DNA of 64,000 nt from Branchiostoma lanceolatum (taxonomy: Eukaryota; Chordata; Leptocardii; Amphioxiformes; Branchiostomatidae): assembly GCF_035083965.1 (NCBI RefSeq), contig NC_089726.1, positions 18,667,501 to 18,731,500 of the forward strand, read 5' to 3'. Shown one piece after another: positions 43,701-53,035 of this stretch. Made by a program: the position numbers and the translations under genes. The notes below the pieces were generated by a model. That model saw only the letters and a list, made by a program, of their open reading frames with translations, was not told the origin of the DNA and ran no database searches. Each line of letters opens with the position of its first letter. Within the stretch, counting starts at the first letter, position 1.

Positions 43701-45064
43701 TAAGACTTTGCATATTTCTTGAAATCTTTGATGTAGCTGAAATGCGTTTGATACAGGTTCAGGTACATTGTGTCCTTATGCCTTGAGAGAGGGCGTCTTA
43801 TGAGCTCGGCAAAGTAATCATTCTCTTTGTTCGTCTCTTCGTCGTTGAGCTGAAGAGAGTACACATAAATGTTCAGTTGAAACAGCCTTTCCAACTCGTC
43901 AAGCATATTCAACGTCACGCCCTGAAACTTGTCCTTTGTCTTCCCCGTCTCTGTCAGGAATTTCTGAAAGTGTATCTTGGTGGCAGCCTCCAGATCTTTA
44001 GAACTACCGCCTATGTGCGTCACAAGACAGCGGAAAAAGCACAAGTTGTCGTGGTATGGCCCATGTGATCCACGGTGTAAGGGATCAACAGCTTTACTGT
44101 TCACGAGGTATGCAGGAAGGTTGGTGGCCGTGCCGATAGGATGTCCGTTCAGTTTGGCCACGAAAAACGTTGCGTTTGGAACTGCCTCAACAGTCCACTT
44201 GGAGTCTGGCCGCTGCTGACGAGCACATTCTAGAATGTCAATGGTAGTCACTTTGTCCAAGAAGTCTTTTATGCCACCTTCGTTTTCCACCAATACCGGT
44301 TTCTCAAGGAAACAATGGTTGTTCTTGCAAGCGTAATAGTACCGGAGTTCACCCGTTTCGCTGTTTCTCAGGATGAAACCAAACGACACACTTAGTTTAA
44401 ACGCTGTGTCTTGGTCGCGAAAGACGGCCCATACTTTGCTGGCCATTTCGTCGACGCTGGTGGAGTGTAGACGGAAGTTGTATTCGTCTTGGACTTTCCT
44501 ACCCCTCTTGAAGTGGGTGCGTATAGCATACCACTTTTCTCTGTACAGTTGCATTATGGCTGCGTTGTCCTGCTCGCCTTCTTCGTCTGGAGTAACCAGG
44601 TCGTCCCGTATTTCCAACGGGTCCTCTTGCAGAAGGACGGGGCTTTCCCTCCCCGATGCCGCATGATGTCGCGTTTGTTTTGAAGGGTTTTCATTTTCGT
44701 CGTCATTTTCGTGATTTCTTTTCACACTTTGTGACTGTAATGTTGAAGAGGTTGTTCGAATGTCGTGTTTTTGTAGATCACCTGTAGCTGACAGACTTTG
44801 GGGGTGATTCTTGTGAACACTTTGATGTTCTGTTAATTTGTCACTCCTAGCAAAAATCTTACCGCAGGTGTTACAAACATGTTGAAAACTGTTGAGAGTA
44901 CCGTGCTTCTTTTCGTGCCGTTTCAAGTTATCGCGGCGAGTAAAAGGGTCTCCACACACACCACAGCGGTAGGCGGGTGATCCACTGTGGGCCGATTGTT
45001 TGTGTCGGTTGAGCGAACGCTTTTGTTGGAACACTTTGTCACACTGGTCGCAAGGGAATGCCAT
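40691..45064 (-). CDS. Family-B DNA polymerase with zinc fingers and OTU-like motif
   Basis: 1,457 residues, one uninterrupted frame. Order: three C2H2 fingers (about 4-84), acidic linker, an OTU-like segment with DNLCFFRCL near 339-347 and a possible partner His in QTHFSY near 441, a fourth finger (about 457-477), 3'-5' exonuclease motifs ATYDIE near 521, GFNTGKYDLN near 657 and WYNNKDV near 790, then polymerase motifs GYDANALYLWSL near 894, KLIGNSAYGK near 1,202 and MDTDS near 1,304. An inserted FHGCYFHGHENC segment near 985 resembles one seen in Polinton-type enzymes. These are hallmarks of a protein-primed-type PolB, expected to copy the element's own DNA. All expected catalytic motifs are present. 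OTU assignment is inference. Confidence 0.9.
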   Translation of the reverse strand: MAFPCDQCDKVFQQKRSLNRHKQSAHSGSPAYRCGVCGDPFTRRDNLKRHEKKHGTLNSFQHVCNTCGKIFARSDKLTEHQSVHKNHPQSLSATGDLQKHDIRTTSSTLQSQSVKRNHENDDENENPSKQTRHHAASGRESPVLLQEDPLEIRDDLVTPDEEGEQDNAAIMQLYREKWYAIRTHFKRGRKVQDEYNFRLHSTSVDEMASKVWAVFRDQDTAFKLSVSFGFILRNSETGELRYYYACKNNHCFLEKPVLVENEGGIKDFLDKVTTIDILECARQQRPDSKWTVEAVPNATFFVAKLNGHPIGTATNLPAYLVNSKAVDPLHRGSHGPYHDNLCFFRCLVTHIGGSSKDLEAATKIHFQKFLTETGKTKDKFQGVTLNMLDELERLFQLNIYVYSLQLNDEETNKENDYFAELIRRPLSRHKDTMYLNLYQTHFSYIKDFKKYAKSYACPKCGKKWVDSYKLNRHELTCDGAIRYEYPGGAYHLPPTIFEKLKDEGIVVPQEDRYYPFRATYDIECLLKPLEDDKTPKLQWEAVHELLSVSACSNVPEYTKPRCFVSDGDPSVVVKDMIEYLLQISRTAYGVLRQRVAWVFEEMERRRQRDLEQVVEGEKESDESVDGADQDTKRKKHYLTKLMDEYDRYLRQLVVIGFNTGKYDLNAMKKVFFPLLFDQQSRLRPIKRNNDFMSIETEDLKFLDLINYVAPGFSYAAVLAAYGCTETKGFFPYEWMDSLEKLERTELPPASAFYSKLKMTHISEEDYTYCQEVWKDHNMQTMKDFLTWYNNKDVVPMLDAVQRMSDFYKDRQIDMFKDGISVPGLTMKYLFMDLGDTYFTCMDNEDVYKLFKNNIVGGPSIIFHRYHQEGVTCIREREMRESGKEPKTCQKVIGYDANALYLWSLMQDMPTGCYIRRRAEEGFKREYSQRVGRMATQWLEWVGDQHGKVIRHKFNNTEKRIGPRQIPVDGFCSDTGEIFQFHGCYFHGHENCPLTAKHRSNVLTAKSMSEKFEKTIQTTEYLRGLGYKVTEMWECQWHRLQRCDPSVSTFLAQYKTPTENKYKMSEDQILHAVCTDKLFGVVECDISVPAAHKNAFAEMPPIFKNVDISIDDIGPFMKQYAETNNIMTKPRRSLIGSMFGEKILLATPLLKWYLEKGLVVSHVYQVLEYVPKACFRAFGDRVSDARRDGDRDKTKKIIADTMKLIGNSAYGKTVTNKEKQLDVEFCRDAVTATRKINTPRFRHADEVTDDFYEMQLTKKVIKFNLPLQIGFFVYQYAKLRMLEFYYDFMIKFVDRSDFQYCEMDTDSAYIAISADRFEDVIKPNMLDEYRKEKHLWFPRTDTHENAAFDKRKPGLFKEEWSGDGIVGLCSKTYYCFGGDENDEDKFSCKGVSKKGNEINFQTYLNVLETQKSGQGMNRGFRVRDNQMFTYSQARDAFSYFYPKRQVLNDGVTTLPLNI

Positions 45065-45073
45065 GGTTCAACT

Positions 45074-45720
45074 GTGAAAATACAGAAGACATACCCTTAA
45101 GTTTTGTAATGAATTAATCTACGGGTTACTACGAGCATTGCAGGAAGATCGGGATAGAAATTCCGCACGTTTAGCTTCAATTGGGGCAAAACCGCTTGCA
45201 ATGTAAAATGTTTCGAATGATGGAATGCGTTACCTCGAAAGCCGTTGACTTACGCACAACTATATCTTGCTTTTCAAGGTTTGCCACAGAACCGAACACC
45301 TTGCTATTATCAGTTGTCTATACCGAAGGTTACCACAGACATTTGGCGACATTTTCCCCGCGTGCGAATCTGATTATCACAAAATGCGTATCAGATGGCC
45401 AAAGAAACTTTACGGACACGACAAGACAAAGGGGCTTATGTCCTCTACCGTTCGAAGGAAACTCGGCAACGCATGCACCTTCAGAACAAAATCGACGTAT
45501 ACATCTATGTTGGGTCGAGGAGAACCCAACATGATCAGATACAAAGAAACAGTGAAAAAAGACAGAAACAGGTTGCAGGCTTACCTCTTCGTAAATTTGT
45601 CGAAGTGTGATTTGCCTTTTCAACGCACTGATACGGACGTCCTTTCGCCGCAAGAGTCAATCAGCAACTGCCTGTCGTTGTTGTCCGGCTTCGTGGCTGT
45701 AGCCAAATTTATATAGTACC
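45074..45720 (-). promoter_or_regulatory. Presumed leader region of the polymerase transcript
   Basis: A minus-strand TATATAAAT at about 45,709-45,717 could serve the polymerase gene. A donor-like GAG/GTAAGC near 45,583 and an acceptor-like TATTTTCACAG ending at 45,072 suggest an untranslated leader with an intron of about 510 bp ending just before the ATG. This is a sequence-pattern inference. Confidence 0.4.
45383..45716 (+). CDS. Possible basic ORF of PolB element
   Basis: A lysine/arginine-rich reading frame (starting MRIRWPKKLYGHDKTKG) lies opposite the presumed leader of the polymerase transcript. Overlapping frames on both strands are about as long, so coding status is doubtful. No domain recognised. 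Confidence 0.2.
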
Positions 45721-46090
45721 GGGCTGACAGAGGACTTGTCCGGGCACGTTTGAGAAGGACAAAGGGATTACGTCACGAGGATGAGTAGTCTGTGCGACGC
45801 TGACAGTGCTGTCCGCGGCTTCAATAGGGCGAAGTTGGGCGTGTCGCAACAAGAGTAATTAAATGAGACTACAAGAATTACAACTACATAGCCGTCTGTC
45901 TTACCTGGCGGCCCAAGAACTAATCTACAATGTCCATTCCTATATCATGGAATGCCTGTAATATTACGATATTTACCTTTCTCGGTGGGAATTCTGTCTT
46001 TTTCAAACGAGCTGAAAATGTGTATTTGTGTCTATATCCAGTATGCGAGTTCTGCACATACAGTAAACATAAGCGGGCCATTATGTGAGG

Positions 46091-46098
46091 TATAAATA
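46091..46098 (+). promoter_or_regulatory. TATA box of acidic zinc-finger gene
   Basis: TATAAATA lies 50 nt before the ATG at 46,146, a normal distance for a short 5' UTR. With the opposite-strand TATA-like motif near 45,713 it makes 45,720-46,090 a shared divergent promoter. Confidence 0.6.
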
Positions 46099-46145
46099 CA
46101 GCTGTCGGGTAGAGAAAGAAATCATTTTCTCAGAGACCAGCGAAC

Positions 46146-46733
46146 ATGCCACACGTGTGTGACGACTGTGCTAGAGAATTTACTCGCATGGACAACTTGA
46201 GGCGCCATCAGCGAGAGCAGCACGCCGAGGAGTCAAGCGGTGGAACAAAGGACCGTGTCATGGACCCAGACATTTTTGATGACGACTCCAATATGTCATT
46301 TGAGTCCAATACAGAAATTCTCAGTTCATCGGAGGGGGAGGACAACGACGACGATGAAGAGATTGAGTCAATCACATCGGAAGATGATGAAGAAGAAACA
46401 GAAGATGATTCAGAAGAAACCGATTCTGAATCGGACGGGTCTGTGACAAGTTGTGAAGAGGGAGAGGAGAATGAAGAAGAAGAAGATGACGATGAAGGCG
46501 ATATGGAAGGCGAAGAAGAGTGGGCGCTTTACCGGGATTCGACCATTCTTCGACCTCTCAATGAAGGAGAAGTTCCTCAGCAAGTCCTCAAAGAGACCAG
46601 ACGATTTGGCAGAACGTTCTATCTAGTAGAATTCGCTTGGTTGCCCTACAACGGTACCACCATCATGTACGAGAAAAAATGGGTCTCAGAACAAAGTCTA
46701 CATAGGGATCATGGATACCTTGTACTGTACTGA
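46146..46733 (+). CDS. Acidic C2H2 protein of PolB element
   Basis: 195 residues. One C2H2 finger at the N-terminus (CDDCAREFTRMDNLRRHQREQH), a strongly acidic Asp/Glu/Ser middle (about 50-130), and a more hydrophobic C-terminal segment (RFGRTFYLVEFAWLPYNG, then KKWVSEQSL) that weakly recalls a chromo-type fold. The finger resembles the second finger of the element's polymerase (RRDNLKRHEKKH) more than the host cluster fingers. It could bind element ends or act as a regulator; function unknown. It has its own TATA box and polyA signal. Confidence 0.75.
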   Translation: MPHVCDDCAREFTRMDNLRRHQREQHAEESSGGTKDRVMDPDIFDDDSNMSFESNTEILSSSEGEDNDDDEEIESITSEDDEEETEDDSEETDSESDGSVTSCEEGEENEEEEDDDEGDMEGEEEWALYRDSTILRPLNEGEVPQQVLKETRRFGRTFYLVEFAWLPYNGTTIMYEKKWVSEQSLHRDHGYLVLY

Positions 46734-46772
46734 TATGACATAAACTCGTCTTGTCAAAGAAACATTGATAGA

Positions 46773-46780
46773 ACAATAAA
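46773..46780 (+). terminator. Polyadenylation signal
   Basis: AATAAA about 40 nt after the stop codon of the acidic zinc-finger ORF, in a compact arrangement typical of small elements. Confidence 0.6.
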
Positions 46781-46936
46781 GATAGCGTTAAAGATAAAAA
46801 AATTATTGTTGCCATGTTATCTTGACCGACATAAAGCGAATAAAAAAATTATGAGAACGTGTTTTCGTGTCCGGGAGTTTGAATGCGTTACTTGTGCTCT
46901 ATCAATAAGAAAAGGGACGGAGGAGGACATAAACAA

Positions 46937-47826
46937 ACATGAAAAAAACATATACACACCCCTAACGGTATACACTAGATATGACATGTGCCCACTACCA
47001 CTGACACAATACCTTCATTGACTATGGGCGTTGGAGGAGGAGGGAATTTATACATATGGAAGACATACACACTACTCATGATTAGATATGACATGTGCCC
47101 ACTGCCCACTGACACAATGCCTTCATTGACTATGGACGTTGGAGGAGGGAGCAAGGGAGGCATAACCTATGGAGGAGGGAGGGAAGAGGAAACATGCATA
47201 CATGATATGTAGGCATCATTCCATCTTGTCAGATGGTGGGAGCACTCATATTATATATCTATATCACACATGATAAAGATATATGAATACATCCCTCTTC
47301 AAATAAAGGGAGGAGGACATATACATAGTTCTTAGACATATACACACCCCTGATGAATAGGTATAATAGATGCATACATACTTATTTATTTACTATATAC
47401 TTATAAACATCAACAACCATAAACATACGTCACACATAAAAATAATCATATCCATATGTCTCCCAATATACCAGGGAGGTGCCACCCACTCCTGGTGACC
47501 CCTGACATGCACCTCCCGATGGCGCCTCCCGAAATGCGCCACTTTCTCCCCCTACTATACTACTAATGTACATGATAGTAATACATCAAGGATTTAGCGT
47601 GCCTATGTTTATATTTTGAAATGACGATTTTGGGCGAATTTTTATTTATTTATCAAAAATAAAAATAAAATATCGCCAAAAATTGTCATTTCAAAATATA
47701 TACATAGGCACGTATAATCCTTGATGTATTACTACCATGTACATTCCTGCAATGTTGAAAAATGTTTATAAAGGGTTTTTTCAATAACATCCCAAAACTC
47801 CCCAGCCACCCTTCAGTTGTACCTTA
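46937..47826. repeat. Right terminal inverted repeat of PolB element
   Basis: Inverted copy of 39,491-40,333, including the two 113-bp-spaced direct repeats (here near 46,975-47,035 and 47,085-47,150). It is interrupted by a 181-bp palindrome absent from the left arm. Scattered substitutions between arms show some time has passed since insertion. Confidence 0.85.
47565..47745. mobile_element. 181-bp palindrome within right TIR
   Basis: From AATGTACATG to its complement CATGTACATT the sequence is a nearly perfect inverted repeat with arms of about 80 bp around an A/T-rich centre near 47,655. The left TIR has simply GCAGGAATGTAAGTAGTATAG at this place (39,720), so this looks like a foldback MITE that entered one arm. 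Confidence 0.75.
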
Positions 47827-47834
47827 AGACAGTT

Positions 47835-50273
47835 AGTGTCTTACTGCAACGTGATGTCTTGAAGACAGTGGAGGTTTGTCACACACACAAATACATTGTA
47901 TACAATTACAAGCACATACATACATGCACACTCTCTCAGACAACTTAGGCCACGCCAATTCAATTTGTTGCTTCTCGGACTAGCCTGTCCTGTTTTTCCC
48001 ATTTGAAAAAAAAATGGGGCACTATTCCCATTCACAAATTTTAATATTTATTCTGTTGTAAAACTCAATAGCCACCAAAATGGATTATAAAGGCCTGCAC
48101 ATATCTAAAAAGTGTGGTCATATTGATCATAAGTCATATTTATTTATCAAAACTATCTCTTAATATCAATCCATATATTACATGACAAAAGGTTATTTTG
48201 TTACTGAAATTATAGTACTAGATCAAAGAAAGGGGTGCTTTGCATAAAATGTGCCATACAAAGCTGAAATTGGAATAATCCTCTTATGTTATGTAAACCC
48301 TTATCTTCACCCGACTACTTGCAAAAAATTGTACCGTTTTTCCCTGTCGCTCCGATTCTTTTCTGAAAAAAATCCGAGAAGCAACAAATTTTCCGGAAAG
48401 CCTTTCAAAGAGGGCGTGAAAAGCCGATACGCAGATTCTTTTGGCCTTTGAATCATTTATAGGTTGTATCCTATATATAACTCTCTATCCAAACAGATTC
48501 GATTTTCTTATTTCAGTAGTCCACTCTACTATACTTTTCACCGCGCGACGTCAAATCCAGTCACCTTTTGACCCTAACACATTACAAAATCCCATCGGCC
48601 GAAAGCTGTGTTCTGCTAACATTTCTGTGTTACATTTTTTGGGGGTCAACATTTTGCCCCCCCCCCCACCTCCCCATGAGCTAGTCAGTAGGGCTCATGT
48701 GCGTCGTGAGGTCGGGCTATAGTACTGTTTAGGACGGAATCAAGTCAGAAATTAAAATAATAAATTCTACCTTACTTTTCAACGTCTTTCGTACTCGTCA
48801 AAACACGACAAGTAGATCAAACTGCTGGAAAGACGTGGCCGCTCCTTTCCTCCCGCCCAGCGACGCAGATAGCTCAGAGTCAGTGACCCGTGTGAAGGTC
48901 AGTTGGGGTGAAATTGCGCCTGATTACCCACTGCAGATAACATAGTCAAGTCAAGTCAAAGTTGATTGCACAACGATTGTAACAGGTACAATGTAAGGCA
49001 AAAATAGAATACTACTGGCTACGTATACATATATCAAACTACTAAAAACTATAGGTAGGTTCTGTGCTATACAATGGTTAGCATATGTTCGCCGTGACAA
49101 TTTAGTCATGTCAGGTCTGGTCTTACCGACTTTGACGAACACACGCAAATCTATTTGCCTTTAAAGCATACATTTTGCAAAATTCAGCTTCGTCCTTCAA
49201 ATATGATGTTTAGAACTTCGAGCAAAGAGATTATTTTGTCGCCAAAAGCGACTAGGTATATTTATTCATTTATCTATTAGTATATCAATTCGAAGGCCCG
49301 GTGATCAGATCTTGGGTCAGGCAGAAACCGTCATGATTTTGCCCGAAGAATCTGCTTGCAGATGACTTAGTCTACAGTCCCCACACATTTTTTTATGTAG
49401 ACAATGCAGAAGTGTCGAAACTGAAAATTGACAGAAATAGTCACTTTTAATGAAATGTTAACAAGTGTTGACAAAACACGTATAGGAATATTCCGTTTAT
49501 ATATAGGCTATAAAGGAAGACAGAATTTATTATCGGTAACTTATCCTACAAACATGTAAAGTATTTTAGGTTGAATGCTTTGATACATACAGAGAGTGTC
49601 TTAGTTGCAATTTGGTCAGCGAAGTATTTTTATAAGATTTATACAGTAGTACACTAGTGCCATCACTAGTAGACAATTACATGACTGTACATGTATATCA
49701 ATTTGAGGACAAAGCTATAACATTAGAGCAGTAGTTCGAAATAAAATGGAGAGTTAGAAATTAATGGGACATATTCGGCCTCTGGTGTTAATATGAGCAC
49801 TCAAACTTCAATTTAACCGTTTTAGTACATATCATATTAAGACAGCCAAGCTAGTCACACATGTAATAACGATTGCAAGTTTACATACACTTTGCAGAAA
49901 CAAGTGAGACCAACTTAAACTTGAGCTTAAACGTGAAACATACTACATGTACAAAAGAATCTCATTGATAGTTTCCTTTTAGAGCCCAGAAATCTACATA
50001 CTAGTATGCATATGTATGCATAATGACCTATTTTATGTACAATTGTCCAAACGTTATCACACACATACTATAAAGTCTGTGGTATTAGATACAGGTCCAA
50101 CCAAGCTTTGGTCAACAATATTCCTCTCCTGCAAACAAATCACATTTGTCAAGTTTCCCCAACAGTGTCTTTTTCTGGATAACATTCATCCAAACCTAAT
50201 TTCTCTAAAGCTGCCAGACAGTCACATTTATTGGCAATGTACCTTCACATACACCTTAGAGATACATGATAGA
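47835..50273. other. Zinc-finger unit spacer, no gene
   Basis: Resumes the host unit interrupted by the PolB element, with similarity to 33,100-33,300 at first, then to 8,510-8,960 and 34,020-34,400 (48,600-49,200), and to 23,290-24,130 (49,310-50,170). A weak, worn finger remnant (minus strand, near 50,180-50,230) precedes the next gene. No complete gene seen. Confidence 0.55.
48945..49081 (-). mobile_element. LINE/SINE 3' end with (TTGAC)n tail
   Basis: About 137 bp flanked by CATA on both sides. Read on the minus strand it ends TTGCACAATCAACTTTGACTTGACTTGACT-like, a pentamer tail as in some CR1/RTE LINEs. The uninterrupted site is present at 34,345 (AACATATGTACGCC). Confidence 0.6.
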
Positions 50274-51209
50274 CTAACTTATCCTGAGAACTTGTCCTGA
50301 GAATGTCACATTTGTTGTTTTTTCTTCTGTATGAGTTCTCATGTGTTGGGATAAGTGAGATTTTTGTGTTGTCCCGTACTCACACTCTCCGCAAATGTAG
50401 GGTTTCTTATCAGTGTGTTTTACACGATGGTTGTCCAAGTTGGATTTCTGGGCTGCAGAATAGTCACACAGGTCGCACTTATATGGTTTTTCTCCAGTAT
50501 GAGTTCTCATATGTTTGGATAAGTGGGACTTTCTAGCTGCCCTGTGCCCACACTCCCCGCACATGTAGGGTTTCTCACCAGTGTGGTTCACACGATGGTT
50601 GTCCAAGTTGGATTTCTGGGCAGAAGAATAGTCACATTGGTCACACTTGTAGGGTTTCTCTCCAGTATGAGTTCTCATATGTTGGGATAAGTTAGACCTT
50701 TGAGCCGCCCTGTACCCACACTCCCCACACATGTAGGGTTTCTCACCAGTATGACTTAATAGATGGCTGTCCAAGTTGGATTTCTGGGCTGCAGAATAGT
50801 CACACAGGTCACATTTGTATGGTTTTTCTCCAGTATGAGTCCTCATATGTCGGGATAAAGCAGACCTTGTAGCTGCCCTGTACCCACACTCCCCACACAT
50901 GAAGGGCTTTTCTCCTGTGTGAGATTTCATATGGGCAGGTAAGTAAGACCTTTGAGCTGTCCTGTACCCACACTCCCCACACATGTAGGGTTTCTCACCA
51001 GTGTGTTTTAGTTGATGGCTGTCTAAGGTGGATTTCTGGATTGCAGAATAGTCACACAGGTCACACTTGTAGGGTTTTTCTCCTGTATGAGTTCTCATAT
51101 GCGATGAAAAGTGAGACCTTTTAGCTGTCCTGTACCCACACTTCTCACACAAGTAGGGTTTCTCACCAGTGTTCTTTGTCAGATGATGTCCACAGCTGGA
51201 ATCAGCCAT
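50274..51209 (-). CDS. C2H2 zinc-finger protein, copy 8
   Basis: 311 residues from ATG 51,209 (MADSSCGHHLTKNTGEKPY). I reject the longer start at 51,281 because a strong acceptor (CTTCTCATATTACAG) ends one base before ATG 51,209. Ten intact fingers strictly alternate GYRTA and DYSAA types, so this is the cleanest member. The end (TNVTFSGQVLRIS) comes from a one-base loss in the next linker. A donor CTAG/GTAAGG at 52,231-52,233 would give an untranslated first exon and a 1-kb intron. Flanks differ from the other copies, suggesting an older or separate branch. Confidence 0.88.
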   Translation of the reverse strand: MADSSCGHHLTKNTGEKPYLCEKCGYRTAKRSHFSSHMRTHTGEKPYKCDLCDYSAIQKSTLDSHQLKHTGEKPYMCGECGYRTAQRSYLPAHMKSHTGEKPFMCGECGYRAATRSALSRHMRTHTGEKPYKCDLCDYSAAQKSNLDSHLLSHTGEKPYMCGECGYRAAQRSNLSQHMRTHTGEKPYKCDQCDYSSAQKSNLDNHRVNHTGEKPYMCGECGHRAARKSHLSKHMRTHTGEKPYKCDLCDYSAAQKSNLDNHRVKHTDKKPYICGECEYGTTQKSHLSQHMRTHTEEKTTNVTFSGQVLRIS

Positions 51210-51727
51210 TCTGTAATATGAGAAGACAAAACTTTCAAAAGGTAAAAAAAGGACTTCTTTCAATGATTCATTTCCATACACAACAGCAGGAAGACTAAGT
51301 TCATTCTAAAACAAATTGAAGGTGGAGGGGGGGGGGGGTGGTCTGGGAAGTCAGGCTTCCCTTACTGGGCCTTAAGGCTATGCATGGGAGTTTGGTTTCT
51401 AATGAAACTCGGTCAAATTGTGGGTGGGATTGAGGTGAGGCAACAGGTTATCATACTTAGGGGGTGGGGGGTTGCAGCAAGGAAGAGCTCCACAGAGACT
51501 GGTAGAAAATCCATCAATTATAAACAAAATCGCAAAGTTTTACAATATGATTTAAGGGGAGGGGTACAATAAAATTCATGGGGAGGGGTACAGGGGGAAA
51601 TAAAAAAAAACTGGAAATTGGAAGGGTCATGCACTGATCATGGTAGGGTCTAAAATTTTATGCCACAACATCAAAGTCACAGCAGCTGTCTCACACATAG
51701 TGGATGCATGACTGTGCTTGTATTTGT

Positions 51728-51812
51728 GTGTGTGTGTATTTGTGAGTCCGTGTGCATGCAGATATATTTGCATGTGTGTTTGAGTGTGTGTATGTAATGG
51801 TGTGTGTGTGTC

Positions 51813-51870
<58 letters not shown>
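51728..51870. repeat. (GT)n microsatellite
   Basis: Interrupted, then pure GTGTGT tract, lying in the putative first intron of zinc-finger copy 8. Confidence 0.95.
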
Positions 51871-51872
<2 letters not shown>

Positions 51873-52232
51873 TTTGTACTAGTGTGTGCTAGTGTTCTAT
51901 ATCTGTATCTATATAGCTGGTTTAACGCTCATTGGTATAACACACCAGCTTTGTAGGCACGCGGCACGACAGCAGCTGGTTATATTACACGAACGATCTG
52001 TCATGTCTAACTTTCGCAAATCTAACTGCATGCATCGTTTAAAGCTATCAAATAAGTTAGCTGCAGGGACTCTGGCGGGAGAACATATCTGCTTACACAG
52101 CATATTGCATATAGTGTCCTCCTCCCCCCAAAAGGCGAAAACCTACATTAGCAATAACTCTTTAACATTCCGTTTCTGCTGCATGAGGATCCCTTTTTCC
52201 TCCAGGTTTTTTTTGTGGCCCTGAGGCCTTAC

Positions 52233-52420
52233 CTAGTGCGCCGGCGGGTTGCCGGTCTTCATTTCCACCGAAGTACTAGTCTCCACAACACAACATTTGT
52301 TAACAATTCTACAGTATAACAACAAGTCCCGCGGCCATGTTGTTTACTCATGTAACTGCAGCTGAGCCTGGCCAATTACATCGAAAAAAACGCCCAGTGT
52401 CCATCATGGCTGCAGATCTT
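52233..52420 (-). promoter_or_regulatory. Putative first exon/promoter of zinc-finger copy 8
   Basis: Ends at a good donor (CACTAG/GTAAGG). The presumed exon contains a nine-codon upstream ORF (MKTGNPPAH) terminating exactly at the donor. An ATTGGCC (inverted CCAAT) lies at about 52,370. GC content is higher than its surroundings. Expression evidence is lacking. Confidence 0.4.
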
Positions 52421-52547
52421 CATGCAGCAGAAACAAAATGTTTAATTTTTTTATAGTTAATGTAGCTTTCTGCGTCTTTGGAGGAGGACACTATATATAA
52501 GCAAATACATGAGGATGCCTCGTGTTGTTCCTTTCTTTTGTGCAGGA

Positions 52548-52753
52548 TACTGTAAACGCAAAACTGTTTGCGATGGTTTTATGTTCACGCTGAAAGTTCA
52601 CCGCGAACATAAATCCACCGTGAAACCTTTTGCCCACCTACATATGACTGAAGAGCTACTATTGTTTCAAGCGCGAACTTAAAACCTCCGGGAAAGTCTA
52701 TTTCCTCCCTAATGCGATATAAAAACCACGCAAACTTAGATGCATTAACAGTA
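52548..52753. mobile_element. 206-bp MITE with TACTGTWAA ends
   Basis: Left TACTGTAAACGCAAAACTG and right (minus strand) TACTGTTAATGCATCTAAG ends, each followed by TTTGCGNTGG. A short element with this terminal pattern and CGCGAA-type interior is common in animal genomes. Superfamily not assigned. Confidence 0.6.
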
Positions 52754-52989
52754 CTGTACCTGACCAACAGCCACCATAGGCATCTTCCAGCATCACGCAA
52801 GCGCGTCACCAAGAGTTTAATACCTACTAAGGTTTGTCAAACTTTCGCCCCCCTCCCCTCTTATGTGGCAAACCGAGTGGGGAATGTCTCCGAGTGGCGA
52901 GTATGGCCATGACAGGCGGGCCATGACAGGCGGGCCACGACAGACGGAATGTACCATTTCATGTGTGTAGGGGTGTACAGCTACAGAAA

Positions 52990-53035
52990 GTGCGAAATCG
53001 TACGAAATGGAACAAAATCGAACGAAATGGAATTA
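52990..53035. repeat. Minisatellite, GAACGAAATGGAAT units, left part
   Basis: Short tandem array that continues at 53,588-53,725 after an interrupting LINE tail. Units are about 14-17 bp. Confidence 0.7.

Larger units (their letters stand above)
39491..47826. mobile_element. Polinton-like PolB element with long TIRs
   Basis: An 8.3-kb insertion with inverted terminal repeats of about 0.85 kb. The terminal strings run AAGGTACAACTGAAGGGTGG at the left and its complement at the right. The paralogous sites at 15,000, 27,530 and 33,030 are uninterrupted, and host sequence resumes at about 47,835. Parts: convergent small ORF (plus), PolB with zinc fingers (minus), acidic finger protein (plus). It looks whole for these parts, with open frames, so it is probably young relative to the zinc-finger duplications. 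Integrase, capsid, ATPase and protease were looked for and not seen. No clean target duplication is visible. Kinship with Polintons rests on the polymerase type and TIR style; it could be a distinct lineage. Confidence 0.8.

Noticed and set aside
51210-51281. Extended N-terminus of zinc-finger copy 8
   Set aside because: A strong acceptor lies immediately before ATG 51,209, so the upstream codons are probably intron.
51886-52224. 112-residue plus-strand frame
   Set aside because: No domain, overlaps the presumed leader intron of copy 8, and composition is not protein-like.
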